Shown here one piece after another: positions 7,731 to 16,416 of a stretch of DNA of 49,448 bases (position 1 is the first letter of the stretch; every line of letters begins with the position of its first letter). Under the pieces are notes generated by a model. The model saw only the letters and a program-made list of their open reading frames with translations. It did no database searches and had not been told where the DNA came from. Origin of the DNA: Streptomyces mayonensis. GTDB taxonomy: Bacteria > Actinomycetota > Actinomycetes > Streptomycetales > Streptomycetaceae. Location: contig NZ_JACBYP010000058.1 in the NCBI RefSeq assembly GCF_018982965.1, positions 1 through 49,448 of the forward strand, given 5' to 3'. Position numbers and translations under genes: made by a program.

Positions 7731-8879
7731 TCAGCGCGGTCTGGACAGCGCGGTCCGCAGCCGCGGGGTCAGCGTGTCCTCGACGTACCGGTTCAGCAGC
7801 CAGGCCAGCGCGAGCATCGCCACGACGGTCAGCAGGAACGTGGCGTACGAGGGGATGCCCAGGTCCTGGTGGAGCGCCTCGATGACGACCCAGCCCAGGT
7901 GCTCGTGGACGAGGTAGAAGGGGTAGGTCAGCGCGCCCGCGACCGTCAGCCAGCGCCAGTTCGCCCAGTGCAGCCAGCCGAGCGCGATGACGGCGACCAG
8001 GGCGAAGCCCAGGGTGACGACGAGGATGATGCCGACGGACGAGCGGTTGGCGAAGGCGTCCGGGGACGGAGGGCGCCACAGGCTCTGCACGGTGGCGTGC
8101 TGCCCGAGCAGCCAGCTCACGGCGACGATGCCCCAGGCGTACACGTCGCGCCGGTCCCGGTGCACCAGGTACAGGCCGATGCCGCCGATGAAGTACGGGG
8201 CGTACTCGGGCATCAGGGTCAGCTTGAGCAGCGGCTCGTCCGCCGCCTGGGCGATCACCGCGGCCAGCGTCCAGCAGGCGCAGAAGAGGATCACCCGCTG
8301 CCGGGTCGCGCCCGGCAGGACGACGCAGAGGGCGAAGAGGGCGTAGAAGCGGATCTCCACCCACAGCGTCCAGTCCACGCCGAGGACGCGGTCCGCGCCG
8401 GTGGACTCGTGCAGCAGCGTCAGGTTCGCCAGGCCGTCGCTCGGCGACACCGTCGCGTAGGCGACCGACGGCAGGGCGAACACGAGCGTCACCAGGATCA
8501 CCGCGGCCCAGTAGGCCGGCAGCAGGCGGGCGGCGCGGGAGGCGAAGAAGGACCGCAGGGACCGCCCCCACCCGCTCATGCAGATGACGAAGCCACTGAT
8601 CACGAAGAACACCTGGACACCCAGGCAGCCGTACGCGAACAGCGTGTGCAGCGTGGGGAACTGGACCTCGGCCGACGACCCCCAGGCTCCGGTGACCTCG
8701 CCGCCGCGTCCCCCGTAGTGGTACGCGGCCACCATCAGCGCCGCCAGCAGCCGCAGCCCGTCCAGGGCGCGCAGCCGGGACACCCGGCGCGGCGGGGGAG
8801 CGGATTTTGAAGTGGGCGCCGGCGCGGAGTCCGGCGCGGGCGCCCCCTCGGCCACCGGTCGGACGGGCGCGCTGGTCAC
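7731..8879 (-). CDS. Membrane acyltransferase, acyltransferase-3 (OafA/YrhL-like) family
   Basis: A 382-residue integral membrane protein with about ten hydrophobic segments. Family signs are R-L-R-A-L-D-G-L-R-L-L-A-A-L-M-V near residue 35, followed by A-Y-H-Y-G with the family's conserved His, and the late segment P-F-Y-L-V-H-E-H-L-G. Such enzymes O-acetylate extracellular or lipid-linked polysaccharides. Here it probably decorates the nonulosonate polymer made by its neighbours. The first 33 residues are a Pro/Ala-rich cytoplasmic lead. GTG start at 8879 with AGGAG seven bases upstream. It is divergent from the GT29-like gene across a 270-bp promoter region. Confidence 0.88.
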   Translation of the reverse strand: MTSAPVRPVAEGAPAPDSAPAPTSKSAPPPRRVSRLRALDGLRLLAALMVAAYHYGGRGGEVTGAWGSSAEVQFPTLHTLFAYGCLGVQVFFVISGFVICMSGWGRSLRSFFASRAARLLPAYWAAVILVTLVFALPSVAYATVSPSDGLANLTLLHESTGADRVLGVDWTLWVEIRFYALFALCVVLPGATRQRVILFCACWTLAAVIAQAADEPLLKLTLMPEYAPYFIGGIGLYLVHRDRRDVYAWGIVAVSWLLGQHATVQSLWRPPSPDAFANRSSVGIILVVTLGFALVAVIALGWLHWANWRWLTVAGALTYPFYLVHEHLGWVVIEALHQDLGIPSYATFLLTVVAMLALAWLLNRYVEDTLTPRLRTALSRPR

Positions 8880-9009
8880 GGAATTCTCCTAGGCGGATGT
8901 CTGACGGCTGGGCGGATCTCTGGCAGCGGTGACTCCGCTGTGAGGTACCGGAGCACGGTAACCAGTACGTCAGTCCGATTCACACACGAGATTGTTCGAT
9001 GCGGCAACG

Positions 9010-9042
9010 ATTCGCCCCCTGGACCCGGGCCGTTCACCTCTG
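9010..9042 (+). promoter_or_regulatory. Candidate PHO-box-like direct repeats upstream of the GT29-like gene
   Basis: ATTCGCCCCCT (9010-9020) and GTTCACCTCTG (9032-9042) are 22 bp apart, with another GATTCACACAC at 8977, five 11-bp steps upstream. PhoP of Streptomyces binds 11-base direct repeats resembling GTTCACC. Only one unit matches the core exactly, so this is weaker than the sites at 16.4-16.6 kb. Confidence 0.4.
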
Positions 9043-9149
9043 CGTCGTTATTGCTTTCTAAATTCGCCCGGCATCCCCTCATCCCGCAGCCGGCGAAACC
9101 GCTGTGGCAAAGAAGCGAAAAAAAGACGAAGAAGAAGACCAGGAGTGGC

Positions 9150-10604
9150 ATGACGAGGGTCCAGAACAGACGTGCGCCCGGGGGTGAGCTGGACACCTGC
9201 CTGCGCGCCTGCGCGGTGCACAGCGGCAAGCTCGTGGGCAGCCTCGACCGGCGCCGCGCGGAACTCGCCGAGGAACTGCGCAAACTGCTCGTCGTCTGGG
9301 GGACACACCGCACCGAGGAGCCCGCCGCGGCCCCGTCCGGTGCCACCGCCCTGCTCAAGCGCGCCGTCAGGGGCTCGGCCGCCCCGGCCCCCGCCATCCC
9401 GGGCGACCTGCTCGACGCGCTGCTCGCCGTCGCCAACAAGGCCCTCCAGTGCGGCTACGACGACGAGCTGGACCTCGCCCTGAACATCAGCGACACCGTC
9501 CTCGCCCAGCGGAAGAACTCCCGCGCCGGCTGGCGGCTGCGCGCCCGGCTCCTGGAGGCGCTCGGCGACGAGGCCGGTGCCGTCGAGGCGTACGAGAAGT
9601 ACGTCGCGCTCACCGACACCGACGGCTTCGGCGTCCGCTCCCGCATCGCCGGCCTGCGCGGCGCGGCGGACAAGGAGCGCGAACTGCTCGCGCTGCTGGC
9701 CCGGCAGTGCCCCCGCGCCCGCGACCACGCCCGCGGCCCGGCCACCGACGTGTGGGCCGAGGGACTGGCCGCGCACGACGCCGGGGACTGGGCGGCGGCC
9801 GAGCCACGGCTGGTGGGAGCGCTCCTGACCCTGGCCGAGGAACAGGCACCCGCCACCGACCTGCGGGAACTGCTCGACCAGTACCTGGACCTGCGCATCC
9901 CCGTCGACGACGACCTGCCGGCCCTCACCGAGGTCCTCGCGCTCTACGCCGAACAGCGCCGCAACCGGATGCGCGGCCCCGTCGCCGACCCCACCGTCGG
10001 CGGCGTGCGCTGGATCTCCCTCGGCGAGTTCCGCAACCGGATCGCCGGCAAGTCCGTCTGCCTGATCGCCAACTCCGGCCGGGTCGGCACCAGTTCCCTG
10101 GGCGCCGAGATCGACGCCTACGACCTCGTCGTGCGCTTCAACTCGTACCGGATCGACCCGCGGCACACCGGCAGCCGCACCGACATCCACGCCACGATCC
10201 ACAAGCACGCCTTCAACTGGGACCAGAAGGTCGACACCCGCCTGGTCTTCGGCGGGGTCTCCGGCGACTGGAAGTGGTCCCTGCGCAACCGCCTCGTCCC
10301 CGGCGCCCAGGACTGCCTCGGCGACGAGTCGCTGCGCTGGCCCGTCCGCAACATCGGCAGGCTCGGCTCCGACGTCTGGTCGGGCATCCCGACCACCGGC
10401 TTCAACATGCTGTTCCTGCTGGACTTCCTCGACGTCAGCCCCAAGCTCGACCTGATCGGCTTCGACTTCTACGAGAGCGGCGCCTACCGCGTGCCGGAGG
10501 CGATGAAGCTGGCCATCACGTCCGTGCACGAATACACCAGCGAGAAGGAATGGGTCATGCAGCGGGCCCAGCACGTGACCGACACGAGGATATCCCTGCG
10601 ATGA
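9150..10604 (+). CDS. GT29-like sialyltransferase/Kdn-transferase with N-terminal helical repeat region
   Basis: A 484-residue protein. Residues 1-290 are helical and TPR-like (Ala/Leu/Arg-rich, pairs such as L-R-A-R-L-L-E-A-L-G-D-E-A-G-A-V-E-A-Y). Residues 301-480 carry the vertebrate sialyltransferase motifs. The L motif is K-S-V-C-L-I-A-N-S-G at 301-310 followed by L-G-A-E-I-D-A-Y-D and V-V-R-F-N. The S motif is I-P-T-T-G-F at 413-418 and then L-D-L-I-G-F. The VS motif is H-x4-E (His460, Glu465). The L-motif Cys (304) is present but the S-motif Cys that pairs with it in animals is not. It probably transfers Kdn from CMP-Kdn to the growing surface polymer; the donor is inferred from the neuA/neuB genes downstream. 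ATG at 9150 follows AGGAG; it overlaps the next gene by ATGA. Confidence 0.8.
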   Translation: MTRVQNRRAPGGELDTCLRACAVHSGKLVGSLDRRRAELAEELRKLLVVWGTHRTEEPAAAPSGATALLKRAVRGSAAPAPAIPGDLLDALLAVANKALQCGYDDELDLALNISDTVLAQRKNSRAGWRLRARLLEALGDEAGAVEAYEKYVALTDTDGFGVRSRIAGLRGAADKERELLALLARQCPRARDHARGPATDVWAEGLAAHDAGDWAAAEPRLVGALLTLAEEQAPATDLRELLDQYLDLRIPVDDDLPALTEVLALYAEQRRNRMRGPVADPTVGGVRWISLGEFRNRIAGKSVCLIANSGRVGTSSLGAEIDAYDLVVRFNSYRIDPRHTGSRTDIHATIHKHAFNWDQKVDTRLVFGGVSGDWKWSLRNRLVPGAQDCLGDESLRWPVRNIGRLGSDVWSGIPTTGFNMLFLLDFLDVSPKLDLIGFDFYESGAYRVPEAMKLAITSVHEYTSEKEWVMQRAQHVTDTRISLR

Positions 10605-12934
10605 CGACGACCTCCCCGGCACCGGCCGCCGCGTCCCAGGCCCCGGTGACCGCCGCCCACGACCTCACCGGCAAGCGCCGCGTCGCCTTCGCCTCCTACG
10701 TCGACGAGAACTACCTCCCCGGCTTCCTCGCCCTGCTGCGCAGCCTCGCCCTGTCCAACCCCGGCGTGTGCGAGGACTTCGTCGTCCTCCACGACGACCT
10801 GCGCCCCGGCTCGATCGCGAAGATCCGCGCCCTGCACCCCCGCATCGTGCTGCGCCGCGTCGACACCGGGCGCTACGACGCGTACCGGAAGGGCGACCAG
10901 GACAACTACCTGGTCCGCAAGGCGTACTTCATCCTGGACGTCTTCCGCATCCGCGACTACGACACCGTCATCACCCTGGACACCGACATGGTCGTCCTCG
11001 GCGACCTCGGCGAACTGCTGCGCCTGCGCGAAGGCCTGGCGGCCGTCCCGCAGTTCTTCTACGGGCAGCACAAGCTCAACTCGGGGCTCCTCGTCATCCA
11101 GCGCGAGTACCTGTCCGACGCGTTCTGCGCCCGGCTCGACGCCACCGGACGCAGCGGCGACTACGAGCTGGACAAGCACGACCAGGGCATCCTCAACGCC
11201 GTCCTGGACGGCGACTTCGTGCGCCTCGACGCCCGCTACAACTTCGTCAAGCGGCGCCTGTCCGGCGACCTGCCGGTCCCCGAGGACACCGCGATCCTGC
11301 ACTTCACCGGGCGGCACAAGCCCTGGCAGGGCGGCGAGGCCGGATACGCGCTGGCCGAGGAGCGCTGGCGCGAGTTCGACCTGCCGGACGCCGAGTTCCA
11401 CGCCGCCTGGCTGAACTCCCCGGGCGCCCTCCACCACGACCTGCTCGTGCACTTCGGCACCCCGCACGTCAGGCGCACCGGCAACGTCGAGTACGCCCGC
11501 AAGGTGGCCGCCGCGCACATCGCGGCCGGCGACTACCAGGACGCCGTCGACATCCTCTCCGGCGTGCGCATCCCGCTCGACGAGGCCTGGCCGCACGAGG
11601 TCCTCGGCCACGCCCTGATGAGCGTCTCCCGCAACGACGAGGCCAGGGCCCGGCTGCTCCTCGCCACCGCCGCGCCGAACCGGGCCGCCACCGCCCACGC
11701 CCGGCTCGCCCAGCTGGCCTGGGTGCACGGCGACAACGTCGGAGCGCTGCGGCACGCCACGGCCGGGCTCTCCGTCGACATCACCCACCGCTCCAGCCGC
11801 CTGTGGGCCGAGCGCGCGGCCACCGTGCCCGCCCAGGAGCTCGGCGCCCCCGAGGACCAGCTCGCGCACGTCGCCTTCTACATGGACCGGCAGGGCAACG
11901 CCGGCGACAAGCTGCTGCCCGAGACCGTGCGGCTCGGCTTCGGGACGGACACCAGCAGCCGGCGCTGGCACTCCGTGCACGCCCACCGCTACTTCGACGA
12001 GGCGGCCGTGGAACGGGTCAACGCCCGGCGCGGCCTGGTCATCGGCGGCGGCGGACTGTTCATCCCGGACACCATGCCCAACGGCAACAGCGCCTGGCAG
12101 TGGAACGTCCCCGACGAGCACCTGCGCGCCGTCGACGTGCCGATCATGGTGTACGCGGTCGGGTTCAACGCGTTCGACGGCCAGTCCTACCGGGCCGGCC
12201 GGTTCCGCGAGAGCCTGCGCCTGCTGGTGGAGAAGTCCTCCTTCTTCGGGCTGCGCAACCACGGCTCGATCGCCAAGGTCCGGGCGATGCTCCCCGCCCA
12301 CCTGCACGACCGGATCCGCTTCCAGCCCTGCCCCACCACCGTCAGCCGGCAACTGGTCCCCGGCTGGACCGACCCGGCCGACCGCGAGGACACCGTCCTG
12401 CTCAACGCGGCCTACGACCGCGCGGGCCTGCGCTTCGGCCACGACTACGGGCACTTCCTCGGCGAGATCGCCGAGGCCGTGCGCCGCATCGGCGCGCACA
12501 CCGAGGTCCGGTGCGTGGCGCACTCGCTCGACGACGAGAAGATCGCCTTCGACCTGCGGCGCGAGCACGGCATCTCGCTGCCGGTCATCCCGATGTACGA
12601 CTTCGGCAACGACGAGATCCGCGACCTGTACGCCAGGACCCGCCTGGTCGTCGGCATGCGCGGCCACGCCGGCATGATCCCGTTCGGCGTCGGCACGCCG
12701 ATCGTCAGCCTGATCTCGCACCCGAAGATGGCGTACTTCCTGGCCGACATCGAGCGCCCCGAGTGGGGCGTGTCCGTCCACGACAGGAACCTGGGCGCCG
12801 TCCTCACCGAGCGGGCCCTCGGCATCCTGGACGACCACGCGGCCACGGTCGCCGACGTCCACGACCGCCAGCGGGAGCTGTGGAAGGTCACCGAGGCCAA
12901 CGCCGCCGACATCAGGGCGATCCTCGGCGCCTGA
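10601..12934 (+). CDS. Fusion protein: GT8 glycosyltransferase plus polysaccharide pyruvyl transferase
   Basis: This 777-residue protein joins three parts. Residues 25-270 are a GT8 (glycogenin/LgtC-like) domain with the metal-binding D-T-D at 127-129 (T-L-D-T-D-M-V-V), N-S-G-L-L-V, and H-F-T-G-R-H-K-P-W. Residues 290-420 are an Ala-rich helical repeat (TPR-like). Residues 430-770 resemble polysaccharide pyruvyl transferases (PF04230, CsaB/WcaK): G-L-V-I-G-G-G-G-L-F, V-Y-A-V-G-F-N-A, R-N-H-G-S, and near the end V-V-G-M-R-G-H-A-G-M-I-P-F. GT8 adds hexoses such as Gal or Glc with retention; the second half could add a pyruvate ketal or act as another GT-B-like transferase. Start ATG at 10601 overlaps the previous stop, so the two genes are translationally coupled. 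Confidence 0.82.
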   Translation: MTTTSPAPAAASQAPVTAAHDLTGKRRVAFASYVDENYLPGFLALLRSLALSNPGVCEDFVVLHDDLRPGSIAKIRALHPRIVLRRVDTGRYDAYRKGDQDNYLVRKAYFILDVFRIRDYDTVITLDTDMVVLGDLGELLRLREGLAAVPQFFYGQHKLNSGLLVIQREYLSDAFCARLDATGRSGDYELDKHDQGILNAVLDGDFVRLDARYNFVKRRLSGDLPVPEDTAILHFTGRHKPWQGGEAGYALAEERWREFDLPDAEFHAAWLNSPGALHHDLLVHFGTPHVRRTGNVEYARKVAAAHIAAGDYQDAVDILSGVRIPLDEAWPHEVLGHALMSVSRNDEARARLLLATAAPNRAATAHARLAQLAWVHGDNVGALRHATAGLSVDITHRSSRLWAERAATVPAQELGAPEDQLAHVAFYMDRQGNAGDKLLPETVRLGFGTDTSSRRWHSVHAHRYFDEAAVERVNARRGLVIGGGGLFIPDTMPNGNSAWQWNVPDEHLRAVDVPIMVYAVGFNAFDGQSYRAGRFRESLRLLVEKSSFFGLRNHGSIAKVRAMLPAHLHDRIRFQPCPTTVSRQLVPGWTDPADREDTVLLNAAYDRAGLRFGHDYGHFLGEIAEAVRRIGAHTEVRCVAHSLDDEKIAFDLRREHGISLPVIPMYDFGNDEIRDLYARTRLVVGMRGHAGMIPFGVGTPIVSLISHPKMAYFLADIERPEWGVSVHDRNLGAVLTERALGILDDHAATVADVHDRQRELWKVTEANAADIRAILGA

Positions 12935-12937
12935 CGC

Positions 12938-12986
12938 CGGCGCCGTTGGCCCGCCCCCGCGCTGCCGGGGAGGGCCGACGGCGCCG
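12938..12986. terminator. Bidirectional hairpin terminator
   Basis: CGGCGCCGTTGGCC (12938-12951) pairs with GGCCGACGGCGCCG (12973-12986) with one G-U pair. It fills the 54-bp gap between two convergent genes. Confidence 0.75.
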
Positions 12987-12988
12987 TG

Positions 12989-13978
12989 TCAGCGGCCGAC
13001 CGCCCTCCTCACCAGGCGCCCCAGCCGCGAACCGCTCCCGTTCTGCTCCCGGTCCTGCTCGTACGCCTTCCGCACCTGCGCGAAGTGGTCGGCCCGGGTG
13101 CGGCTCAGGTACTCGTCCGACGTCAGCGGCTTCGCGATCGACCAGGCCCGCCGGTGGTCGCCCGCGTAGTGCGCGACGTAGGCCTTGGCGAACTCCAGGA
13201 CCGACTTGAAGGGGATGCCGCCCGTGTGGTCCCGGTCGACGCGGTCCTGCACGGCGGTGATCAGCGCCAGCTTCTCGTCGACGGTGTAGGCGTCCTCGGA
13301 GATCCGCTTCAGCACGTCCTCGGGGATCGGCCGGACCACCTCGAAGGCGAGCGTGGAGCGGATCGGCGGACCGGCGATCTCGACGTAGGGCAGCAGCGCG
13401 CCGGTGCTGTGGTGCAGCCACGGCAGCCGGGGACCGGCGAAGTCCTGGTGCAGCACCACCGAGCCGGGCCGCAGCCGGGTGAGGAACCGCTCGCTGACAC
13501 AGCGGAAGACCCGGGCGGTCTTGGCGATGTCGACGTGCAGGAACTCCACCGGGCTGGTGTCCAGCGGGTCCGAGGTCTGCCACAGGTCGCCGGCGTGTAT
13601 CTCCAGGAACGGCAGGAACGGCTCCAGCCGGGAGCGGAAGTCCTCCAGGAAGGAGTCGTCGCCCTCGGGCCTGCTCCCCGAGGTGAAGAACTTCTCGGTG
13701 GCGAACGTGCCCTTGCCCACCCGGAAGAAGTCGTAGGCGTGCAGCCGCCCCGTCCGCTCGTCGAAGACGGGACTCTCCCTGAGGCCGAGCGCCAGCGCGT
13801 ACGTCGATCCGCCGCCGCCCGAGCCCAGCTCCACGATCCGGCCCTCGCCGGTCAGGTGGTGGCGGCCCAGCAGGTGGAGGAACCGCAACTCCCAGGGGCT
13901 GACCTGCGAGTAGGGGATCGCGTCGTCCGGCAGGCGGACGTCGTCGAGGAGGTCGTAGAGCCGGCCGATGTGCGTCAT
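12989..13978 (-). CDS. SAM-dependent methyltransferase-like protein (third of the cluster)
   Basis: A 329-residue protein with motif I as I-V-E-L-G-S-G-G-G-G-S-T, then H-A-Y-D-F-F, F-L-H-V-D-I-A-K-T and S-V-V-L-H-Q-D-F, the order of a class I methyltransferase of the Methyltransf_24 type. A C-terminal helical domain ends in a basic tail (R-L-G-R-L-V-R-R-A-V-G-R). It is last in the minus-strand run GT2, polysialyltransferase-like, this gene. The ATG at 13978 was preferred to an upstream GTG (13990) because GAGG lies six bases before it. It may methylate a sugar of the polymer; this is inferred from position. Confidence 0.72.
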   Translation of the reverse strand: MTHIGRLYDLLDDVRLPDDAIPYSQVSPWELRFLHLLGRHHLTGEGRIVELGSGGGGSTYALALGLRESPVFDERTGRLHAYDFFRVGKGTFATEKFFTSGSRPEGDDSFLEDFRSRLEPFLPFLEIHAGDLWQTSDPLDTSPVEFLHVDIAKTARVFRCVSERFLTRLRPGSVVLHQDFAGPRLPWLHHSTGALLPYVEIAGPPIRSTLAFEVVRPIPEDVLKRISEDAYTVDEKLALITAVQDRVDRDHTGGIPFKSVLEFAKAYVAHYAGDHRRAWSIAKPLTSDEYLSRTRADHFAQVRKAYEQDREQNGSGSRLGRLVRRAVGR

Positions 13979-13986
13979 GTCATGCC

Positions 13987-14016
13987 TCACGGGATCTCAC
14001 GGGATCTCACGGGATC
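13987..14016. repeat. 10-bp tandem repeat, three exact copies
   Basis: TCACGGGATC occurs three times without change in the leader of the methyltransferase gene at 12989. The Shine-Dalgarno of that gene overlaps the first copy. Confidence 0.9.
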
Positions 14017-14050
14017 GGTGGCGCGGAGGTCAGAGGGACGTGCGAGGGGG

Positions 14051-14113
14051 CAGCGGCGCCCGGACGTGCGGGGATCAGCGGCGCGCGGACGTGCGGGGGA
14101 TCAGCGGCGCCCC
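14051..14113. repeat. 25-26-bp repeat, two and a half copies, running into a gene end
   Basis: Units at 14051-14075 and 14076-14101 share CAGCGGCGC(C/G)CGGACGTGCG, and a third partial copy (14102-14113) lies within the last codons of the polysialyltransferase-like gene. This resembles the 3'-end duplication seen at 433-496. Confidence 0.85.
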
Positions 14114-15438
14114 ACCCGGCGCTTCAGCCCGCGGGCCGTGCGCACCACCCGCCGTGCCGTCGCGTTGCGCGGCAGGAAGGCCAGCTGGGAGGGGACACCG
14201 CCGGGCAGACCCAGGGAGGTCAGGCGGCGCTTCTTGAAGTACCGGCGGGTGCCGGTGTCCAGGTGGGCCCGCAGGTACTCCTCGGCCGCCGGCTGCAGCT
14301 CGGGCAGGATCTTGGGCTGCATCGCGAACCCGACGGCCCGCACCAGCGCGGCGAGGTCGTCGGTGCCGGTGCCCGGCCGGCGCTCGGCGACGGCGGCCGA
14401 CTCGGACGGCTCCGGCAGCAGCGCGTCGACGATGGTGACCGGGACCCGGTTGCTGTTCTCGTACGGCGTCAGCCGCTCGAGGAGCAGTTCGGTGCCCACC
14501 CGGGCCACCGGCAGGCCGTACAGCGCGGAGGCGGTGACCAGGGCCGTGGAGAAGCAGCCCACCACCAGCGCCGGGCGCATCCGCCGGTACAGCACCTCGG
14601 CGAGGACCGGCGTGTCCACCACGGTCAGCTCCACGCCGAGCCGCTCCGCCTCCTGCTCCAGGGTGCTGGTGTACCGGGCCGGTGCCGTGGGATGCGGCTT
14701 GAACACCACGCGGGTGTGCCCGAGGCCCACTGCGCCCGTCAGCATCCGCACGTGCAGGTTCTCCTCCTCCTCGGCACTCAGGATGCCCAGCGCCGACAGG
14801 TACTGCCCGAGCAGCACCGCGGGCCGCTCCACGTCCGGCAGACCGGCGCCGGTGTCCGCGAGCCCGGCCAGCACCTTGGTGAACGCCTCCGTCGGCACGA
14901 CCTCGGCCTCGACCTCGAACTCGGTCAGCAGCAGCGGCCTCAGCCCCGGCACCAGGTCCAGGTGGAGCAGCCGCTCCACACGCGTGCCGACCAGCGGGTC
15001 GAGCTTGTTGCGGGTGGGGCCGTAGCTCATCAGGCCGTCGGCGTAGACGGTGAGCGGCGCGTCCGTGAAGATCTGCGCGACGCCCAGCGCGGGGTGCACC
15101 TGGATCGACTCCACGGCCAGCGCCACCTCGTCGTCGCCGAGCCCCCAGGCCAGCCGCAGATACCGCTCCCACATCGGCGCGTCCTCCACCCGCGGGGACC
15201 AGCCGCCGGGATGGAAGGGGAAGATCGTCTCGTTCCAGGACAGCACGTCGTCGAAGCGCGTCCGCAGCTGCTCGAAGCCCGGCATCGTGTCCAGGGACGG
15301 CGTCGTCTCGGGCGTCGCCGCGTTGTTGGAGACCAGCAGGATCCGCCGGTCGGCCGCGTCGAAGCAGCCGCTGTCCAGGGCGGCGGCCAGCGTGGCCGCG
15401 CCGTACAGCGTCGACGCCATGAAGATCTGCGTACTCAC
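14101..15438 (-). CDS. Polysialyltransferase-like GT-B glycosyltransferase (PF07388-like)
   Basis: A 445-residue protein with marks of bacterial sialyl/polysialyltransferases of the GT-B type: an A-D-G motif (133-135, at the place of the D/E-D/E-G motif), F-K-P-H-P-T (246-251, the HP motif that binds CMP), and G-C-F-S-T-A-L (294-300, the S-S/T motif). It likely polymerises or caps Kdn residues with CMP-Kdn as donor. The first acidic residue of the D/E-D/E-G motif is replaced by Ala. The last 30 residues are Arg-rich. The GTG start at 15436-15438 overlaps the TGA of the upstream GT2 gene (GTGA), so the two are coupled. Confidence 0.72.
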   Translation of the reverse strand: MSTQIFMASTLYGAATLAAALDSGCFDAADRRILLVSNNAATPETTPSLDTMPGFEQLRTRFDDVLSWNETIFPFHPGGWSPRVEDAPMWERYLRLAWGLGDDEVALAVESIQVHPALGVAQIFTDAPLTVYADGLMSYGPTRNKLDPLVGTRVERLLHLDLVPGLRPLLLTEFEVEAEVVPTEAFTKVLAGLADTGAGLPDVERPAVLLGQYLSALGILSAEEEENLHVRMLTGAVGLGHTRVVFKPHPTAPARYTSTLEQEAERLGVELTVVDTPVLAEVLYRRMRPALVVGCFSTALVTASALYGLPVARVGTELLLERLTPYENSNRVPVTIVDALLPEPSESAAVAERRPGTGTDDLAALVRAVGFAMQPKILPELQPAAEEYLRAHLDTGTRRYFKKRRLTSLGLPGGVPSQLAFLPRNATARRVVRTARGLKRRVGRR

Positions 15439-16409
15439 GCCGCCACCTCCGCACCCGCGCGGCGGCGCAGCCTGCGCAGCCGGGTGGCCCGCTCGGCGTC
15501 CATCGACCCGAGTACGTCGTCGAGCGCGTCCTGCGGCATCCGCCGCAGCGCGGCGGCGCTCATCGCCTTCAGTTTGCGGGCCACGGCAGGCTCGAACCTT
15601 TCGACGGAACCGAGATGGTGGGAGATGATCGCGCAGTACGTGCGCACGGCCTTCGGCAGCAGCCGCGCGGCGTCGGCGTCCCCGGCCGCACCCGCCACGA
15701 CCTCGTCGAAGGCCCGGATGAAGTCGAGCTGGCGGACGTCGCCGATCTGGGTGAGCGAGGACGCCACCCCGCGCCGGTAGAAGACACCGAGCAGCCCGGT
15801 CACCGCGAACGACTCCGCCTCCCGGTGCAGCTTCCAGATCCACGGCCGGTCCTCGGCCGTGCGCAGCCCGTCGGTGAAGTGCAGCAGCCCGCGCTCGGCC
15901 AGCCGGCGGTGGTAGACACCGGCCCACGCGTAGGCGTAGTCGACCGAGGTGGAGCGGTGGGCGGGCAGGATCGCGTCGCGCGGGTTCAGCCGCACGTTGC
16001 GGCGGCCGTGCGGCACCCGGTGCACCAGCCGCGCCCGTGCCGTGCACTGGACGTGGTCGGTGCGCACGAAGTCGCAGCCCAGGCCCTCGACCGCGGCCAC
16101 GAGCCGGTCGTAGTACCCGGGGGCCAGCCAGTCGTCGCCGTCCAGGAAGGTCAGGTACTCGCCGCGCGCCCGGTCGATGCCGGTGTTGCGGGCGGTGGCC
16201 AGGCCGCCGTTGCGTTCGTGTCTGACCAGCACCGCCCCCGGCAGCTCGGACTCGGCGCGCGCGAGCAGGTCCGCGGTCCCGTCGGACGAGCAGTCGTCGA
16301 CGAGAATGAATTCGAAGTCGTCCCGCGCGTTCGCGCGCAGACTCCGCAGGGTGTCGGGTGCGTATTGCCGCACGTTGTAGAACGGCACGATGACGGAGAG
16401 CTTGGGCAC
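15435..16409 (-). CDS. Family 2 glycosyltransferase
   Basis: A 324-residue GT-A enzyme: S-V-I-V-P-F-Y-N-V at the N-terminus, I-L-V-D-D-C-S-S-D-G-T, G-G-L-A-T-A-R-N-T-G, and the nucleotide/metal site F-L-D-G-D-D-W. The second half has E-D-R-P-W-I-W-K-L-H near residue 185, the acceptor-side E-D pattern. It probably adds a hexose to the nonulosonate polymer or its linkage unit. The GTG at 16409 has no Shine-Dalgarno but lies 13 bases after a -10-like TAGCGT. The transcript is probably leaderless, and its promoter mirrors that of the divergent gene at 16608. Confidence 0.88.
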   Translation of the reverse strand: MPKLSVIVPFYNVRQYAPDTLRSLRANARDDFEFILVDDCSSDGTADLLARAESELPGAVLVRHERNGGLATARNTGIDRARGEYLTFLDGDDWLAPGYYDRLVAAVEGLGCDFVRTDHVQCTARARLVHRVPHGRRNVRLNPRDAILPAHRSTSVDYAYAWAGVYHRRLAERGLLHFTDGLRTAEDRPWIWKLHREAESFAVTGLLGVFYRRGVASSLTQIGDVRQLDFIRAFDEVVAGAAGDADAARLLPKAVRTYCAIISHHLGSVERFEPAVARKLKAMSAAALRRMPQDALDDVLGSMDAERATRLRRLRRRAGAEVAA

Positions 16410-16416
16410 GACAATG

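Noticed and set aside
9449..10600. Long open frame upstream of the GT8/pyruvyltransferase start, as if one 1161-residue protein
   Set aside because: It lies over the GT29-like gene in another frame, is Arg/Pro-rich as GC-rich shadows are, and the real start at 10601 overlaps the previous stop with a ribosome site.
15439..16047. N-terminal extension of the polysialyltransferase-like protein to 648 residues
   Set aside because: The extra part is a shadow of the GT2 gene; the GTG at 15436-15438 overlapping the GT2 stop is the natural start.
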